From Ramlibacter cellulosilyticus (GTDB lineage: Bacteria; Pseudomonadota; Gammaproteobacteria; Burkholderiales; Burkholderiaceae_C): a stretch of 64,000 nt of DNA. The position numbers were made by a program, and so were the translations under genes. Positions within the stretch are counted from its first letter, which is position 1; each line of letters begins with the position of its first letter. The stretch lies in the NCBI RefSeq assembly GCF_014297465.1, contig NZ_JACORT010000006.1, positions 1 through 64,000 on the forward strand. The letters run 5' to 3'. The notes beneath the pieces are model-generated. The model made no database searches, had not been told where the DNA came from, and worked only from the letters and a program-made list of their open reading frames with translations. Positions 7,846 through 16,434 of this stretch are shown here, in pieces.

Positions 7846-8925
7846 TTAGAGTTTTTGCGTCTGCATGAACCGGTCGAAGGTCGCTTCCGTGAACCGGAAC
7901 CACAGGTTCGCTTCGGCGCGGAATTTCGAGTAGTCCGCGTAGATCTTCTTCCAGTCCTCGTTCTTCGCGCCGATCTCCTCGTAGAGCGCCATGGACTCCT
8001 TGAAGGCGCGCGACATGAGGTCGTTGGAGAAGGCCCGCAGCTTGGTGCCGGCGGAGACCAGCTGCTTCAGCGCCGCGGGGTTGCGCGCGTCGTACCGGGC
8101 CTGCACGATGATGTGCGCCTCGGAAGCGGCGGATTCGACGATGGCCTTGTTCTCCGCGGAGAGCGCGTTGAACGCCTTGTCGTTGACCAGGATGTCCAGC
8201 TCCGGGCCGCCTTCCCACCAGCCGGGGTAGTAGTAGTAAGGGGCGACCTTGCTGAACCCGAGCTTCAGGTCGTCGTACGGCCCCACCCATTCGGCCGCGT
8301 CGATCGTGCCTTTCTCCAGCGCCTGGTAGATCTCGCCGCCGGGGATGTTCTGCGGCACGCCGCCCATGCGCTCGATCACCTTGCCCGCGAAGCCGCCGAC
8401 GCGGAACTTCAGGCCTTTCATGTCGGCGGCGCTCTTGATCTCCTTGCGGTACCAGCCGCCCATCTGCGCGCCCGTGTTGCCGGCCGGGAAGTTGAGCATG
8501 TTGTACTTCGCGTAGAACTCGCGCATCAGCTTCAGGCCGTTGCCCTCGAACATCCACGCGGTCATCTGCCGGCTGTTGAGGCCGAAGGGGATCGCGCAGC
8601 CCAGCGCGAACACCTCGCTCTTGCCGAAGAAGTAATAGGGCGCCGTGTGCGCCACTTCCACCGTGCCCTGCTGCACGCCGTCGACGACGCCGAACGCGGG
8701 CATCAGTTCGCCGGCCGCATGCGTGGACACCTCGAACTTGCCGCCGGACATCGCCTTGACGCGCGCGGCGAAGACTTCCGCGCCGCCATAGAGCGTGTCG
8801 AGCGACTTCGGGAAGCTGGAGGCCAATCGCCATCGGATCGCCGGCTGGGCGTGGACGGCAGGCGCGATGCCGGTCGCGAGCACGCCCGCGATGCCTGCGT
8901 TGCGGATCAGGGAACGACGGTCCAT
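7846..8925 (-). CDS. TRAP transporter substrate-binding protein (DctP/TakP-like), paralog 4
   Basis: The 359-residue receptor has a Tat signal (MDRRSLIRNAG...AVHA) and the motifs FRVGGFAGKV, VPQNIPGGE, AAEWVGPYDD and YYYPGWWEGG. It is the first gene of the four-copy array in transcription order. A GAGG-type ribosome site (TGAGGAGACCGCC before ATG) supports this start rather than one 10 codons upstream. The paired element at 8954-8994 places a likely promoter about 20-30 nt ahead of the start. As with its paralogs, no permease is encoded nearby. Confidence 0.91.
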   Translation of the reverse strand: MDRRSLIRNAGIAGVLATGIAPAVHAQPAIRWRLASSFPKSLDTLYGGAEVFAARVKAMSGGKFEVSTHAAGELMPAFGVVDGVQQGTVEVAHTAPYYFFGKSEVFALGCAIPFGLNSRQMTAWMFEGNGLKLMREFYAKYNMLNFPAGNTGAQMGGWYRKEIKSAADMKGLKFRVGGFAGKVIERMGGVPQNIPGGEIYQALEKGTIDAAEWVGPYDDLKLGFSKVAPYYYYPGWWEGGPELDILVNDKAFNALSAENKAIVESAASEAHIIVQARYDARNPAALKQLVSAGTKLRAFSNDLMSRAFKESMALYEEIGAKNEDWKKIYADYSKFRAEANLWFRFTEATFDRFMQTQKL

Positions 8926-8953
8926 GGCGGTCTCCTCAGGTGACGAGGCGACC

Positions 8954-8994
8954 ATTCTGGATTTGACAGGTTTTTGTCAGGAACGGGTTTTCCC
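8954..8994 (-). promoter_or_regulatory. Shared upstream element and probable promoter of TRAP receptor 4
   Basis: TGACAGGTTTTTGTCA (8964-8979) followed after five bases by GGGTTTTCCC (8985-8994) matches the element ahead of paralog 3 in sequence and spacing. On the minus strand CTGACA and CAGAAT are 15 nt apart and could be -35 and -10 boxes. Confidence 0.65.
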
Positions 8995-9004
8995 GGGCTT
9001 CCTG

Positions 9005-9125
9005 CGGTGGGGTTCGCTTCGCTCACCTTCCGCCGCTGCGCGGCGCCACCCTACGAGGACGAATGCGCCCCCTGTAGGGTGGCGCGGCGACAGCCGCGGA
9101 CGGTGAGCGCAGCGAACCCCACCGA
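9005..9125. repeat. Family B intergenic palindromic repeat pair
   Basis: Two inverted copies (GGTGGGGTTCGC...GCCACCCTAC and GTAGGGTGGCGC...GCGAACCCCACC) fill the gap between the TRAP receptor promoter and dxs. Related copies occur at 38.94, 41.92 and 56.34 kb. No coding potential is seen. Confidence 0.75.
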
Positions 9126-9136
9126 CGGGCGCCCGC

Positions 9137-11023
9137 TCAGCCCACCACCTTCAGGCTCGGCGCCGGCCGCTCCAGGATGCCGCCGAACCGCCCCTGGATC
9201 GAAGCCTCGATCCCCGCCGCGTCCAGCCCCTGCATCGCCAGCAGCTTCGCCGGATCGCCGTGCGGCGCGTACTCGTCGCGCAGCCCGAGCTGCAGCACCG
9301 GCTTGACGACGCCGGCCGCGTTCAGCGCCTCGGTCACCGCGCTGCCCGCCCCGCCCATGATCGCGCCCTCTTCCACCGTGACGATCGCGTCGTGCGACGC
9401 GGCCAGCTGCAGCAGCAGCTCGGTGTCCAGCGGCTTGGCCCAGCGCATGTTGGCCACCGTCAGGTCCAGCTTCTCCGCCGCCTGCAGCGCCGGATACAGC
9501 AGCGTGCCGAAAGCCAGCACCGCGACGCGGCGGCCCTGGCGGCGCACCTCGCCCTTGCCGAAAGGCAGCGGCTGCAGGCCCGGTTCGACGGCGGCACCCA
9601 CGCCGGCCCCGCGCGGATAGCGCACCGCCACGGGGTGGTCCTGCTGGTAGGCCGTGGTGAGCAGCTTGCGCGTCTCGTTCTCGTCGGCCGGGCAGGCGAT
9701 GCTCACGTTCGGGACGCAGCGCAGGTACGCGATGTCGTACGCGCCCGCGTGCGTCGGCCCGTCGGCCCCTACCAGTCCCGCGCGGTCCAGCGCGAACACC
9801 ACGGGCAGGTTCTGCAGCGCCACGTCGTGGATCAGCTGGTCGTAGGCGCGCTGCAGGAAGGTCGAATAGATCGCGACGACGGGCTTCAGCCCCTCGCAAG
9901 CGATGCCGGCCGCGAAGGTGACCGCATGCTGTTCGGCGATGCCGACGTCGTGGTAGCGCTCGGGAAAGCGCTGGTGGAACTCCACCATGCCCGAGCCCTC
10001 GCGCATCGCCGGCGTGATGCCGACCAGGCGATGGTCCTGCGCCGCCATGTCGCACAGCCACTGGCCGAACACCTGGGTGAACGTCGGCTTGGGCGGCGTG
10101 GCCGGCTTCACCAGGCCCACGGCCGGATCGAACTTGCCGGGCCCGTGGTAGGCCACGGGGTCGGCCTCGGCGAGCTTGTAGCCCTGCCCCTTCTTCGTCA
10201 CGACGTGCAGGAACTGCGGGCCCTTCAGCTGGCGGATGTTCTCCAGCGTGGGGACCAGCGACTCCAGGTCGTGGCCGTCGATGGGGCCGATGTAGTTGAA
10301 GCCGAACTTCTCGAACAGCGTCGCGGGCACGACCATGCCCTTCGCGTGTTCCTCGATGCGCTTGGCCAGCTCGAAGAGCGGCGGCGCGACGTGCAGCACC
10401 TTCTTGCCCAGCTCCTTGGTGGCCGCATAGAAGCGGCCGCTCATGAGCTGCGCCAGGTAGCGGTTCAGCGCGCCCACGGGCGGGCTGATCGACATGTCGT
10501 TGTCGTTGAGGATCACCAGCAGGTCGGTGTCCAGCACGCCGCCGTTGTTCAGCGCCTCGAAGGCCATGCCCGCGCTCATCGCGCCGTCGCCGATGACGGC
10601 GATCGCCTTGCGTTGCTCGCCCTTCTGCTTCGCCGCCACGGCCATGCCGAGCGCGGCGGAGATGCTCGTGGACGAGTGCGCGGTGCCGAAGGTGTCGTAC
10701 TCGCTCTCGGCGCGCTGCGGGAAGCCCGCGAGGCCCCCCAGCTGGCGCAGCGACGCCATGCGGTCGCGCCGGCCGGTGAGGATCTTGTGCGGATAGGTCT
10801 GGTGGCCCACGTCCCAGACCACGCGGTCCCAGGGCGTGTTGAAGACGTAGTGCAGCGCGATGGTCAGTTCCACCGTGCCGAGGTTGGAGCTGAGGTGGCC
10901 GCCGGTGCGCGCCACCGACTCGAGCACGTACGCCCGCAGTTCTTCCGCCAGCAGCGGCAGCTGCGTGCGCGGCAGCCGCCGCAGGTCGGCGGGGTCGTTG
11001 ATCGTTTCCAGCAGCGTAGCCAT
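9137..11023 (-). CDS. dxs: 1-deoxy-D-xylulose-5-phosphate synthase
   Basis: The 628-residue, TPP-dependent enzyme makes DXP from pyruvate and glyceraldehyde-3-phosphate, the first step of the MEP isoprenoid pathway. The thiamine-binding segment [16 protein letters not shown], the start block [11 protein letters not shown] and the transketolase-type motif [14 protein letters not shown] are all present, and the length is normal. It is the last gene of an xseB-ispA-dxs operon, with only 4 nt between the ispA stop and the dxs start. The ATG at 11023 fits the usual N-terminus ([11 protein letters not shown]). Confidence 0.97.
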   Translation of the reverse strand: MATLLETINDPADLRRLPRTQLPLLAEELRAYVLESVARTGGHLSSNLGTVELTIALHYVFNTPWDRVVWDVGHQTYPHKILTGRRDRMASLRQLGGLAGFPQRAESEYDTFGTAHSSTSISAALGMAVAAKQKGEQRKAIAVIGDGAMSAGMAFEALNNGGVLDTDLLVILNDNDMSISPPVGALNRYLAQLMSGRFYAATKELGKKVLHVAPPLFELAKRIEEHAKGMVVPATLFEKFGFNYIGPIDGHDLESLVPTLENIRQLKGPQFLHVVTKKGQGYKLAEADPVAYHGPGKFDPAVGLVKPATPPKPTFTQVFGQWLCDMAAQDHRLVGITPAMREGSGMVEFHQRFPERYHDVGIAEQHAVTFAAGIACEGLKPVVAIYSTFLQRAYDQLIHDVALQNLPVVFALDRAGLVGADGPTHAGAYDIAYLRCVPNVSIACPADENETRKLLTTAYQQDHPVAVRYPRGAGVGAAVEPGLQPLPFGKGEVRRQGRRVAVLAFGTLLYPALQAAEKLDLTVANMRWAKPLDTELLLQLAASHDAIVTVEEGAIMGGAGSAVTEALNAAGVVKPVLQLGLRDEYAPHGDPAKLLAMQGLDAAGIEASIQGRFGGILERPAPSLKVVG

Positions 11024-11027
11024 GTTT

Positions 11028-11915
11028 TCAGTTGTCCCTGTGGACCACCATCTCCGCCAGCGCCAGCAGCGCCTGCGTGTCCGGCAAGCCCGTGGTGGCG
11101 AGCGCCGCGCGGCCCTGCTCCAGCAGTTCGCGTGCATAGCTGCGCGCGCGCTCCAGGCCCAGCAGGGACACGTAGGTGGGCTTGTCGTGCAGTGCGTCCT
11201 TGCCCGCGGTCTTGCCAAGGGTAGCGGAATCCGCGGTCACGTCGAGGATGTCGTCCACCACCTGGAACGCCAGGCCCAGCGCGCGGCCATATTCCTCGAG
11301 TCCGCGGCGCGCCAGCGCCGTGGTGTGGCCGCAGGCGGCGCCCATCGCCACGCTCGCCTGCAGCAGCGCGCCGGTCTTCAGGCGGTGCATCTGGCGCAGC
11401 TCGTCCTCGGTCAGCGACTTGCCGACGGCCGCGAGATCGATCGCCTGGCCACCCGCCATGCCCGCGTGCCCTGCGGCCTGCGCCAGCAGCCTGCAGAGCG
11501 CCGCCTGCGTGCGCTCCGGGATGCCGGCGTCCTCGGGCGCCAGGAACTCGAAGGCCAGCGCCTGCAGCGCGTCCCCCGCCAGCAACGCGGTGGCCTCGCC
11601 GAACGCGACGTGCACCGTGGGCTTGCCCCGGCGCAGCACGTCGTTGTCCATGCAGGGCATGTCGTCGTGCACCAGCGAGTACGCATGGATCAGTTCCACG
11701 GCGCAGGCCGCGCGCAGCGCCGCGTCCATGTTGCCGCGCACGGCTTCGGCCGCGCCGAGCACGAGCAGGGGCCGCAGGCGCTTGCCGCCATCGAGCACGG
11801 CGTAGCGCATCGCCTCGCCCAGCTGTGCGGGAGCTTCGGAAGGGACCCAGGCGGAGAGAGCCTGTTCCACGCGATCGAGTCGTTCGGCCGACCAGTCCTT
11901 CAGGTGAAAGCTCAC
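11028..11915 (-). CDS. ispA: Farnesyl diphosphate synthase (polyprenyl synthetase)
   Basis: The roughly 295-residue prenyltransferase has the first aspartate motif [10 protein letters not shown] and the second motif DDILD, plus GGKRLRP near the N-terminus. It builds farnesyl diphosphate from IPP and DMAPP, downstream of the DXP route started by the adjacent dxs product. The GTG at 11915 was chosen because it overlaps the xseB stop as GTGA, a coupling arrangement. Another GTG four codons upstream (11927) is the alternative. Confidence 0.95.
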   Translation of the reverse strand: MSFHLKDWSAERLDRVEQALSAWVPSEAPAQLGEAMRYAVLDGGKRLRPLLVLGAAEAVRGNMDAALRAACAVELIHAYSLVHDDMPCMDNDVLRRGKPTVHVAFGEATALLAGDALQALAFEFLAPEDAGIPERTQAALCRLLAQAAGHAGMAGGQAIDLAAVGKSLTEDELRQMHRLKTGALLQASVAMGAACGHTTALARRGLEEYGRALGLAFQVVDDILDVTADSATLGKTAGKDALHDKPTYVSLLGLERARSYARELLEQGRAALATTGLPDTQALLALAEMVVHRDN

Positions 11916-12139
11916 TCGCTGGCCCACGGCTTCAGCACGCCCGCGTCGAGCACCTTGATCTGCTCCTCGACGGCCTGCAGCTTCTCGCGGCAGAACTTCA
12001 GCAGGTCGGCGCCGCGTTCGTAGCCCGCGAGCAGTTGCTCCAGCGGGAGCTGGCCGGACTCGATGAGTCCCGTGAGCTGCTCGAGCTCTTCCATCGCCGC
12101 TTCATAGCTGGCGGGAGGTTTGAAGGGCGGCTTGGTCAT
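11912..12139 (-). CDS. xseB: Exodeoxyribonuclease VII small subunit
   Basis: The 75-residue protein has the typical XseB composition: [19 protein letters not shown] followed by [18 protein letters not shown]. It is the small subunit that joins several copies to XseA to degrade single-stranded DNA in the cytoplasm. It leads the operon xseB-ispA-dxs, an order common in proteobacteria. A TAAAAT box about 25 nt upstream on the minus strand could be the operon's -10 element. Confidence 0.93.
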   Translation of the reverse strand: MTKPPFKPPASYEAAMEELEQLTGLIESGQLPLEQLLAGYERGADLLKFCREKLQAVEEQIKVLDAGVLKPWASE

Positions 12140-12200
12140 GCAATGGCGTTCAGATCAACAGTGGATTTTAGGCGAGCCCACCCCATCTGACCCCGGAGGG

Positions 12201-12206
12201 TAGAAT
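12201..12206 (+). promoter_or_regulatory. Possible -10 box (TAGAAT) of the Rieske oxygenase operon
   Basis: GGGTAGAATCG lies 72 nt ahead of the Rieske gene start, in the 139-nt divergent gap with xseB. No convincing -35 box was found, so the call is tentative. The rest of the gap holds a small GGAGGG/CCCTCC hairpin overlapping the box. Confidence 0.35.
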
Positions 12207-12278
12207 CGCCCTCCCTTTCTGTCGCGCTCCCGAGCGTGGCCCTGCCCCTTCATAGGGGGAGTCTCTAGGTCAGGTGAA

Positions 12279-13427
12279 ATGTCTGATTTAAGTCTTCAGT
12301 TACAGCAGGCCGCAAGCCAACTTCCCGTTTCCAGCTACTTCGATCCGGCACTCTTCGCGCGGGAGCAGGAGCTCATCTTCCAGCACGGGCCCCGTTACCT
12401 GGGGCACGCACTGGCCATCCCGGAGTCGGGTGACTACCACGCCCTTCCCCAGGAAGGCGAAGGGCGGGCGCTGCTGCGCTCGCGCAATGGCATCGAGCTG
12501 ATCTCCAACGTCTGCCGCCACCGGCAGGCGGTGATGCTGCGCGGGCGCGGCTCCGTGAACGAGAAGCCCTCGTCGGGAGGCAACATCGTGTGCCCGCTAC
12601 ATCGCTGGACCTACAGCGCCGGCCATGGCGGCAAGGCGGGCACGCTGCTGGGTGCCCCGCATTTCGCGACCGATCCCTGCCTGAACCTGAACAATTACCC
12701 GGTCCAGGAGTGGAACGGGCTCGTGTTCGAGGGCGGCGCCGGCTTCGACGTGAACCGCGCACTGGCGAAGCTGGGTCCCAAGGCGGACCTGGACTTCTCC
12801 GGCTACGTGTACGACCGCACCGAGCTGCACGAGGTGGACTACAACTGGAAGACCTTCATCGAGGTCTACCTGGAGGACTACCACGTGGGCCCGTTCCACC
12901 CGGGGCTGGGCAACTTCGTGACCTGCGAAGACCTGCGCTGGGAGTTCGGCCCGCACTACTCGGTGCAGACGGTGGGCGTGGCCGGCAAGCTCGGCAAGCC
13001 CGGCTCCGACGTGTACCGCCAGTGGCACGAGCAGGTGCTGCGCTACCAGGACGGCCGCATGCCCAAGCACGGCGCGGTGTGGCTCACGCTCTACCCGAAC
13101 GTGATGGTGGAGTGGTACCCGAACGTGCTGGTGGTCTCCACGCTGTTCCCGCGCGGGCCCCGGAAGACGCTCAACATGGTGGAGTTCTTCTACCCCGAGG
13201 AGATCCAGGCCTTCGAGCGCGAGTTCGTCGAAGCCCAGCAGGCCGCCTACATGGAGACCTGCGTGGAGGACGACGAGATCGCGCTGCGGATGGACGCGGG
13301 CCGCAAGGCCCTCATGGACCGCGGAGACAACGAGGTCGGCCCGTACCAGAGCCCGATGGAAGACGGCATGCAGCACTTCCACGAGTGGTACCGGGACGCG
13401 ATGGGCCCGCAGACCGCGCTGCGCTGA
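12279..13427 (+). CDS. Rieske-type aromatic ring-hydroxylating oxygenase, alpha subunit-like
   Basis: The 382-residue protein has a Rieske [2Fe-2S] site (C79-x-H81 and C105-x2-H108). The mononuclear iron motif follows at E199-x2-H202-x4-H207 in the segment LEDYHVGPFHPGL. Such oxygenases hydroxylate aromatic or amine substrates using electrons from a separate reductase, and no reductase is encoded nearby. It is divergent from xseB and is followed directly by leuD, whose GTG start touches its stop codon, so the genes are co-transcribed. The substrate is unknown. Confidence 0.9.
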   Translation: MSDLSLQLQQAASQLPVSSYFDPALFAREQELIFQHGPRYLGHALAIPESGDYHALPQEGEGRALLRSRNGIELISNVCRHRQAVMLRGRGSVNEKPSSGGNIVCPLHRWTYSAGHGGKAGTLLGAPHFATDPCLNLNNYPVQEWNGLVFEGGAGFDVNRALAKLGPKADLDFSGYVYDRTELHEVDYNWKTFIEVYLEDYHVGPFHPGLGNFVTCEDLRWEFGPHYSVQTVGVAGKLGKPGSDVYRQWHEQVLRYQDGRMPKHGAVWLTLYPNVMVEWYPNVLVVSTLFPRGPRKTLNMVEFFYPEEIQAFEREFVEAQQAAYMETCVEDDEIALRMDAGRKALMDRGDNEVGPYQSPMEDGMQHFHEWYRDAMGPQTALR

Positions 13428-14081
13428 GTGCCTTCGTTCCCTGCCGGCGTGCACAGGGGCACCGTGGTGCCCCTGGACCGGCGCAACGTCGACACCGACG
13501 CGATCTTCCCGAAGCAGTACGGGCGCTCCACCGCGAAAAGCGGCTACGGGCCCGTGCTGTTCGACAACTGGCGCTACCTCGATCCCGGTGACCTGGACAG
13601 CGACCACGCGCTGCGCCGGCCCGATCCCGGCTTCGTGCTGAACGCGCCCGCGCTGCGCGACGCGACGGTGCTGCTCGCGGGCGACAACTTCGGCTGCGGC
13701 TCCAGCCGCGAACACGCGGTCTGGGCGCTGCGCGACTACGGCTTCCGCGCGGTGGTAGCGCCCAGCTTCGGCGACATCTTCCGGCAGAACTGCGCGCTGA
13801 ACGGCGTCGCGCCCATCGTGCTCGCGGGGCACGAAGTGCGCAGGCTGTTCGACCTCGCGCAAGCGGGCGTGCTGTCGGTCGCCATCGACGTGAACGAAGG
13901 CACGCTGTCCGCGGGGCCGGAACGCTTCCGCTTCGAGCTCACGCCGCGGCAACGGCTGCTGCTCACGCAGGACATCGACTGGATAGGCGCGACCCTCGCG
14001 CACCGCCAGCGCATCGGCGCCTTCGAGGCGGAGCGGCTCGCGCGCCAACCCTGGCTGGCCAGGATGTTCCCGGAGACCTGA
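13428..14081 (+). CDS. leuD: 3-isopropylmalate dehydratase small subunit (orphan leuD)
   Basis: The 217-residue protein carries the LeuD swivel-domain signature (NVDTDAIFPKQY near the start and GDNFGCGSSREHAVWAL in the middle). LeuD pairs with LeuC to isomerise 2-isopropylmalate in leucine synthesis. Here no leuC or leuB is adjacent; it sits between a Rieske oxygenase and an EamA exporter. It starts with GTG immediately after the TGA of the Rieske gene and overlaps the next ATG by one base. It may be the sole LeuD or a paralog serving another aconitase-like large subunit. Confidence 0.9.
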   Translation: MPSFPAGVHRGTVVPLDRRNVDTDAIFPKQYGRSTAKSGYGPVLFDNWRYLDPGDLDSDHALRRPDPGFVLNAPALRDATVLLAGDNFGCGSSREHAVWALRDYGFRAVVAPSFGDIFRQNCALNGVAPIVLAGHEVRRLFDLAQAGVLSVAIDVNEGTLSAGPERFRFELTPRQRLLLTQDIDWIGATLAHRQRIGAFEAERLARQPWLARMFPET

Positions 14082-14980
14082 TGCAAGCCCTGTGGATGCT
14101 CGCCGCGTCGCTGTTCTTCGCGACCATGGCGGTCTGCATCAAGATCGCCTCCGCGTGGTTCAACGCCGCCGAGCTCGTGTTCTGGCGCGGCCTGATCGGC
14201 ATGGTGATCATGGCGCTGTGGGCACGCTCGCGGCGCACGTCGCTGGCCACGCGCTACCCGTTCATGCACGCGTGGCGCAGCCTGGTCGGCGTGCTCTCGC
14301 TCGGCGCGTGGTTCTACGCCATCGCCGGCCTGCCGCTGGCCACCGCCATGACGCTCAACTACATGAGCAGCGTGTGGATCGCGGCCTTCCTCGTGGGCGG
14401 CGCCCTCGTCGCCTGGAACCCGCGCACCGACGGTGCCCTGCCCGCGCGCCAGGGGCCGCTGGCGCTCACGGTGCTGGCGGGCTTCGCTGGCGTCGTGCTC
14501 ATGCTGCGCCCGACCATCGAACAGCACCAGGTGTTCGCCGGGCTGGTGGGCCTGCTGTCGGGGCTGCTCTCCGCCTTCGCCTACCTGCAGGTGATGGCCC
14601 TCGGCCGCATCGGCGAGCCGGAGGTGCGCACCGTCTTCTATTTCGCGGCGGGGTCGATGGTCGCGGGCGCGGCGGGCATGCTCGTCACCGGCGTGTCGCC
14701 CTGGGACTGGGGCCATGCGCTGTGGCTGCTGCCGATGGCGCTGCTCGCATCGCTGGGACAGTGGTGCATGACGCGGGCCTACAGCCACGGCCCCACCCTG
14801 CTCGTGGCCAACCTGCAGTACTCGGGCATCGTCTTCGGCGCCCTGTACAGCCTGGTGCTGTTCGGCGACCGCATCCCGCTGGTCGGCTGGATCGGCATGG
14901 GCCTGATCTGCGCCAGCGGCATCGCCGGCACGGTGCTGCGGGCCCGGGCGGCGCCGGACGCGCCGGGGGAAGAACATTGA
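14081..14980 (+). CDS. EamA (DMT) family transporter
   Basis: The 299-residue membrane protein has about ten hydrophobic helices arranged as two EamA repeats, typical of drug/metabolite exporters. Early residues QALWMLAASLFFATMAVCIKIA form the first helix, and a charged loop near residue 110-130 separates the halves. Its start overlaps the leuD stop (TGATG), so it belongs to the Rieske-leuD transcript. Substrate unknown; export of a metabolite is the usual role. Confidence 0.9.
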   Translation: MQALWMLAASLFFATMAVCIKIASAWFNAAELVFWRGLIGMVIMALWARSRRTSLATRYPFMHAWRSLVGVLSLGAWFYAIAGLPLATAMTLNYMSSVWIAAFLVGGALVAWNPRTDGALPARQGPLALTVLAGFAGVVLMLRPTIEQHQVFAGLVGLLSGLLSAFAYLQVMALGRIGEPEVRTVFYFAAGSMVAGAAGMLVTGVSPWDWGHALWLLPMALLASLGQWCMTRAYSHGPTLLVANLQYSGIVFGALYSLVLFGDRIPLVGWIGMGLICASGIAGTVLRARAAPDAPGEEH

Positions 14981-14987
14981 GGGAAAA

Positions 14988-15064
14988 GGGGCTAGGGGCT
15001 AGGGGCTAGGGACGAGGGAACAGCCACAATGCACCCTAGCCCCTAGCCCCTAGCCCCTAGCCCC
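14988..15064. repeat. Inverted arrays of the heptamer GGGGCTA / TAGCCCC (telomere-like, G-quadruplex-capable)
   Basis: Three and a half copies of GGGGCTA (14988-15011) are followed after 22 nt by more than four copies of the complement (15034-15064). The arms can pair over 24 bp and slip in 7-nt steps. Each strand carries at least four G-tracts separated by CTA, enough for an intramolecular G-quadruplex. The array ends one base before the sulfurtransferase ATG at 15066 and replaces any recognisable ribosome site. Confidence 0.9.
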
Positions 15065-15065
15065 T

Positions 15066-15953
15066 ATGTACACCACCCTCATCTCCGCCCGCCAGCTGAT
15101 GGACCTGCAGGCCGCGAAGGCCCGCCTGATGGTGTTCGACTGCAGCTTCGACCTGATGGACACCACGAGCGGGGAGAAGCAGTACCTGCAGGCGCACATC
15201 CCGGGCGCCGTGTATGCGCACCTGGACACGGCGCTGAGCGACAAGGGCTCGCTGGATGCGAACGGCCAGGTCGCCCCGCACAGCGGCGCCGCCTCGGGAG
15301 GCCGGCACCCGCTGCCCCGGCGCGAGAAGTTCGCGATGTGGCTGTCCGGCGTGGGCTTCGCCAACGACATGCAGGCCGTGGTGTACGACCGCAACGGCGC
15401 CAACTACTGCGGGCGCCTGTGGTGGATGCTCAAGTGGGCCGGCCACGATGCCGTCGCCATCCTCGACGGCGGGCTGCAGGCCTGGCAGGCCGCCGGCGGC
15501 GAGGTGCGCTCGGGCACCGAGCCGTCGCACTTCCAGAGCAACTTCGAGCTGGGGCCGCCCTTGCGGCGGCTGGTGAGCACCGAGGACGTGCGCGCCGCCC
15601 TCGGGCAGCAGGCGCAGACGCTCGTCGACGCACGTGCGCCGCAACGCTACCGCGGCGAAGCGGAGCCGCTCGATCCCGTGGCGGGGCACATCCCCGGCGC
15701 GCTCAATCGCCCGTTCGCGCAGAACCTCGGGCCGGACGGCCTGTTCAAGAGCCCGCAGCAGTTGCGCACCGAGTTCGACGCGCTGCTCGCCGGCCGCGAC
15801 CCGGCCGGCGTCGTGCACCAGTGCGGCAGCGGCGTGAGCGCGGTGCCGAATCTCGTGGCGATGGAAGTCGCGGGCTACGCGCCCACCGGCCTCTATGCGG
15901 GCAGCTGGAGCGAATGGACCCGCACGCCGGGCCTGCCCGTGGAGAAAGGCTGA
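15066..15953 (+). CDS. sseA: Sulfurtransferase (3-mercaptopyruvate/thiosulfate type, two rhodanese domains)
   Basis: The 295-residue protein has two rhodanese domains. The catalytic loop in the second is HQCGSGVSAV with Cys253, closer to mercaptopyruvate sulfurtransferases (CGSGV) than to thiosulfate rhodaneses. It transfers sulfane sulfur to cyanide or thiols in the cytoplasm. There is no Shine-Dalgarno sequence; the start codon directly follows the heptamer array, so translation may depend on that structure or on an upstream reading frame. A strong terminator follows at 15966-16000. Confidence 0.9.
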   Translation: MYTTLISARQLMDLQAAKARLMVFDCSFDLMDTTSGEKQYLQAHIPGAVYAHLDTALSDKGSLDANGQVAPHSGAASGGRHPLPRREKFAMWLSGVGFANDMQAVVYDRNGANYCGRLWWMLKWAGHDAVAILDGGLQAWQAAGGEVRSGTEPSHFQSNFELGPPLRRLVSTEDVRAALGQQAQTLVDARAPQRYRGEAEPLDPVAGHIPGALNRPFAQNLGPDGLFKSPQQLRTEFDALLAGRDPAGVVHQCGSGVSAVPNLVAMEVAGYAPTGLYAGSWSEWTRTPGLPVEKG

Positions 15954-15965
15954 TCCTCGCGCACG

Positions 15966-16000
15966 CATGAAAAAAGCCGGGACGTGCCCGGCTTTTTTCA
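15966..16000. terminator. Bidirectional intrinsic terminator
   Basis: AAAAAAGCCGGG pairs with CCCGGCTTTTTT around a 5-nt loop, giving A and T tracts on both sides. It serves the sulfurtransferase gene (plus strand) and the convergent lipoprotein gene (minus strand). Confidence 0.92.
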
Positions 16001-16017
16001 TGGCGTTGCGGGAAGCT

Positions 16018-16434
16018 TCAGGGACGGCTGCCGACGGCCGAACCGGACGTCGTGTTGGCGCTGCCGTCGGGGACGGTCGGGCCGTTCGCGCCCGAAGCGC
16101 CCATCGCCGTGTTGCTGCCCAGCCCGCCATTGAGGCCGGTGCCTGGCTGTGCCGCCTGGCTGCGCCCGTTCGCTTCCGCGGTCCCTTGCCCCGTGGCACC
16201 CGGCACCGCGTCGCCGCCGGAAGAACCCGTGTGCGGCGCGGAACCTGCGATGCCCGAAGGCCCGCCCGGCGGGCCGTCCGGAGCGGCCGGCCGCACCACT
16301 TCGGTGGCGTTGCCGGTGCCCGGGCTCCCCGGGGCGGTCGCGTTCGTGTCCGCCTGCTTGCTGCACGCGCCCAGGGCGAGCGTGCACGCGGCGGCCAGGC
16401 TCGCGAGAGGCCAGGACGCGCGCCGCAACATCAC
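16018..16434 (-). CDS. Low-complexity putative lipoprotein
   Basis: The 138-residue product has a signal peptide with lipobox LALGAC (Cys24), followed by a mature part rich in Gly, Pro, Ala, Ser and Thr with no recognisable domain. It would be anchored in the outer membrane or periplasmic face. Its start overlaps the stop of the neighbouring low-complexity lipoprotein gene by four bases, so the pair is an operon. Function unknown; the disordered composition suggests a linker or cell-surface role. Confidence 0.7.
   Translation of the reverse strand: MMLRRASWPLASLAAACTLALGACSKQADTNATAPGSPGTGNATEVVRPAAPDGPPGGPSGIAGSAPHTGSSGGDAVPGATGQGTAEANGRSQAAQPGTGLNGGLGSNTAMGASGANGPTVPDGSANTTSGSAVGSRP

Noticed and set aside
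4066-8925. Assembly duplication as the cause of four TRAP genes
   Set aside because: The copies differ at many residues and have different intergenic regions and terminators, so they are true paralogs.
12213-12278. Guanidine (mini-ykkC-like) riboswitch before the Rieske gene
   Set aside because: Small hairpins exist but lack the paired ACGR loops required.
14988-15064. Possible genuine telomere or phage end
   Set aside because: It is internal, inverted and short, with normal genes on both sides; only its sequence resembles telomeric repeats.
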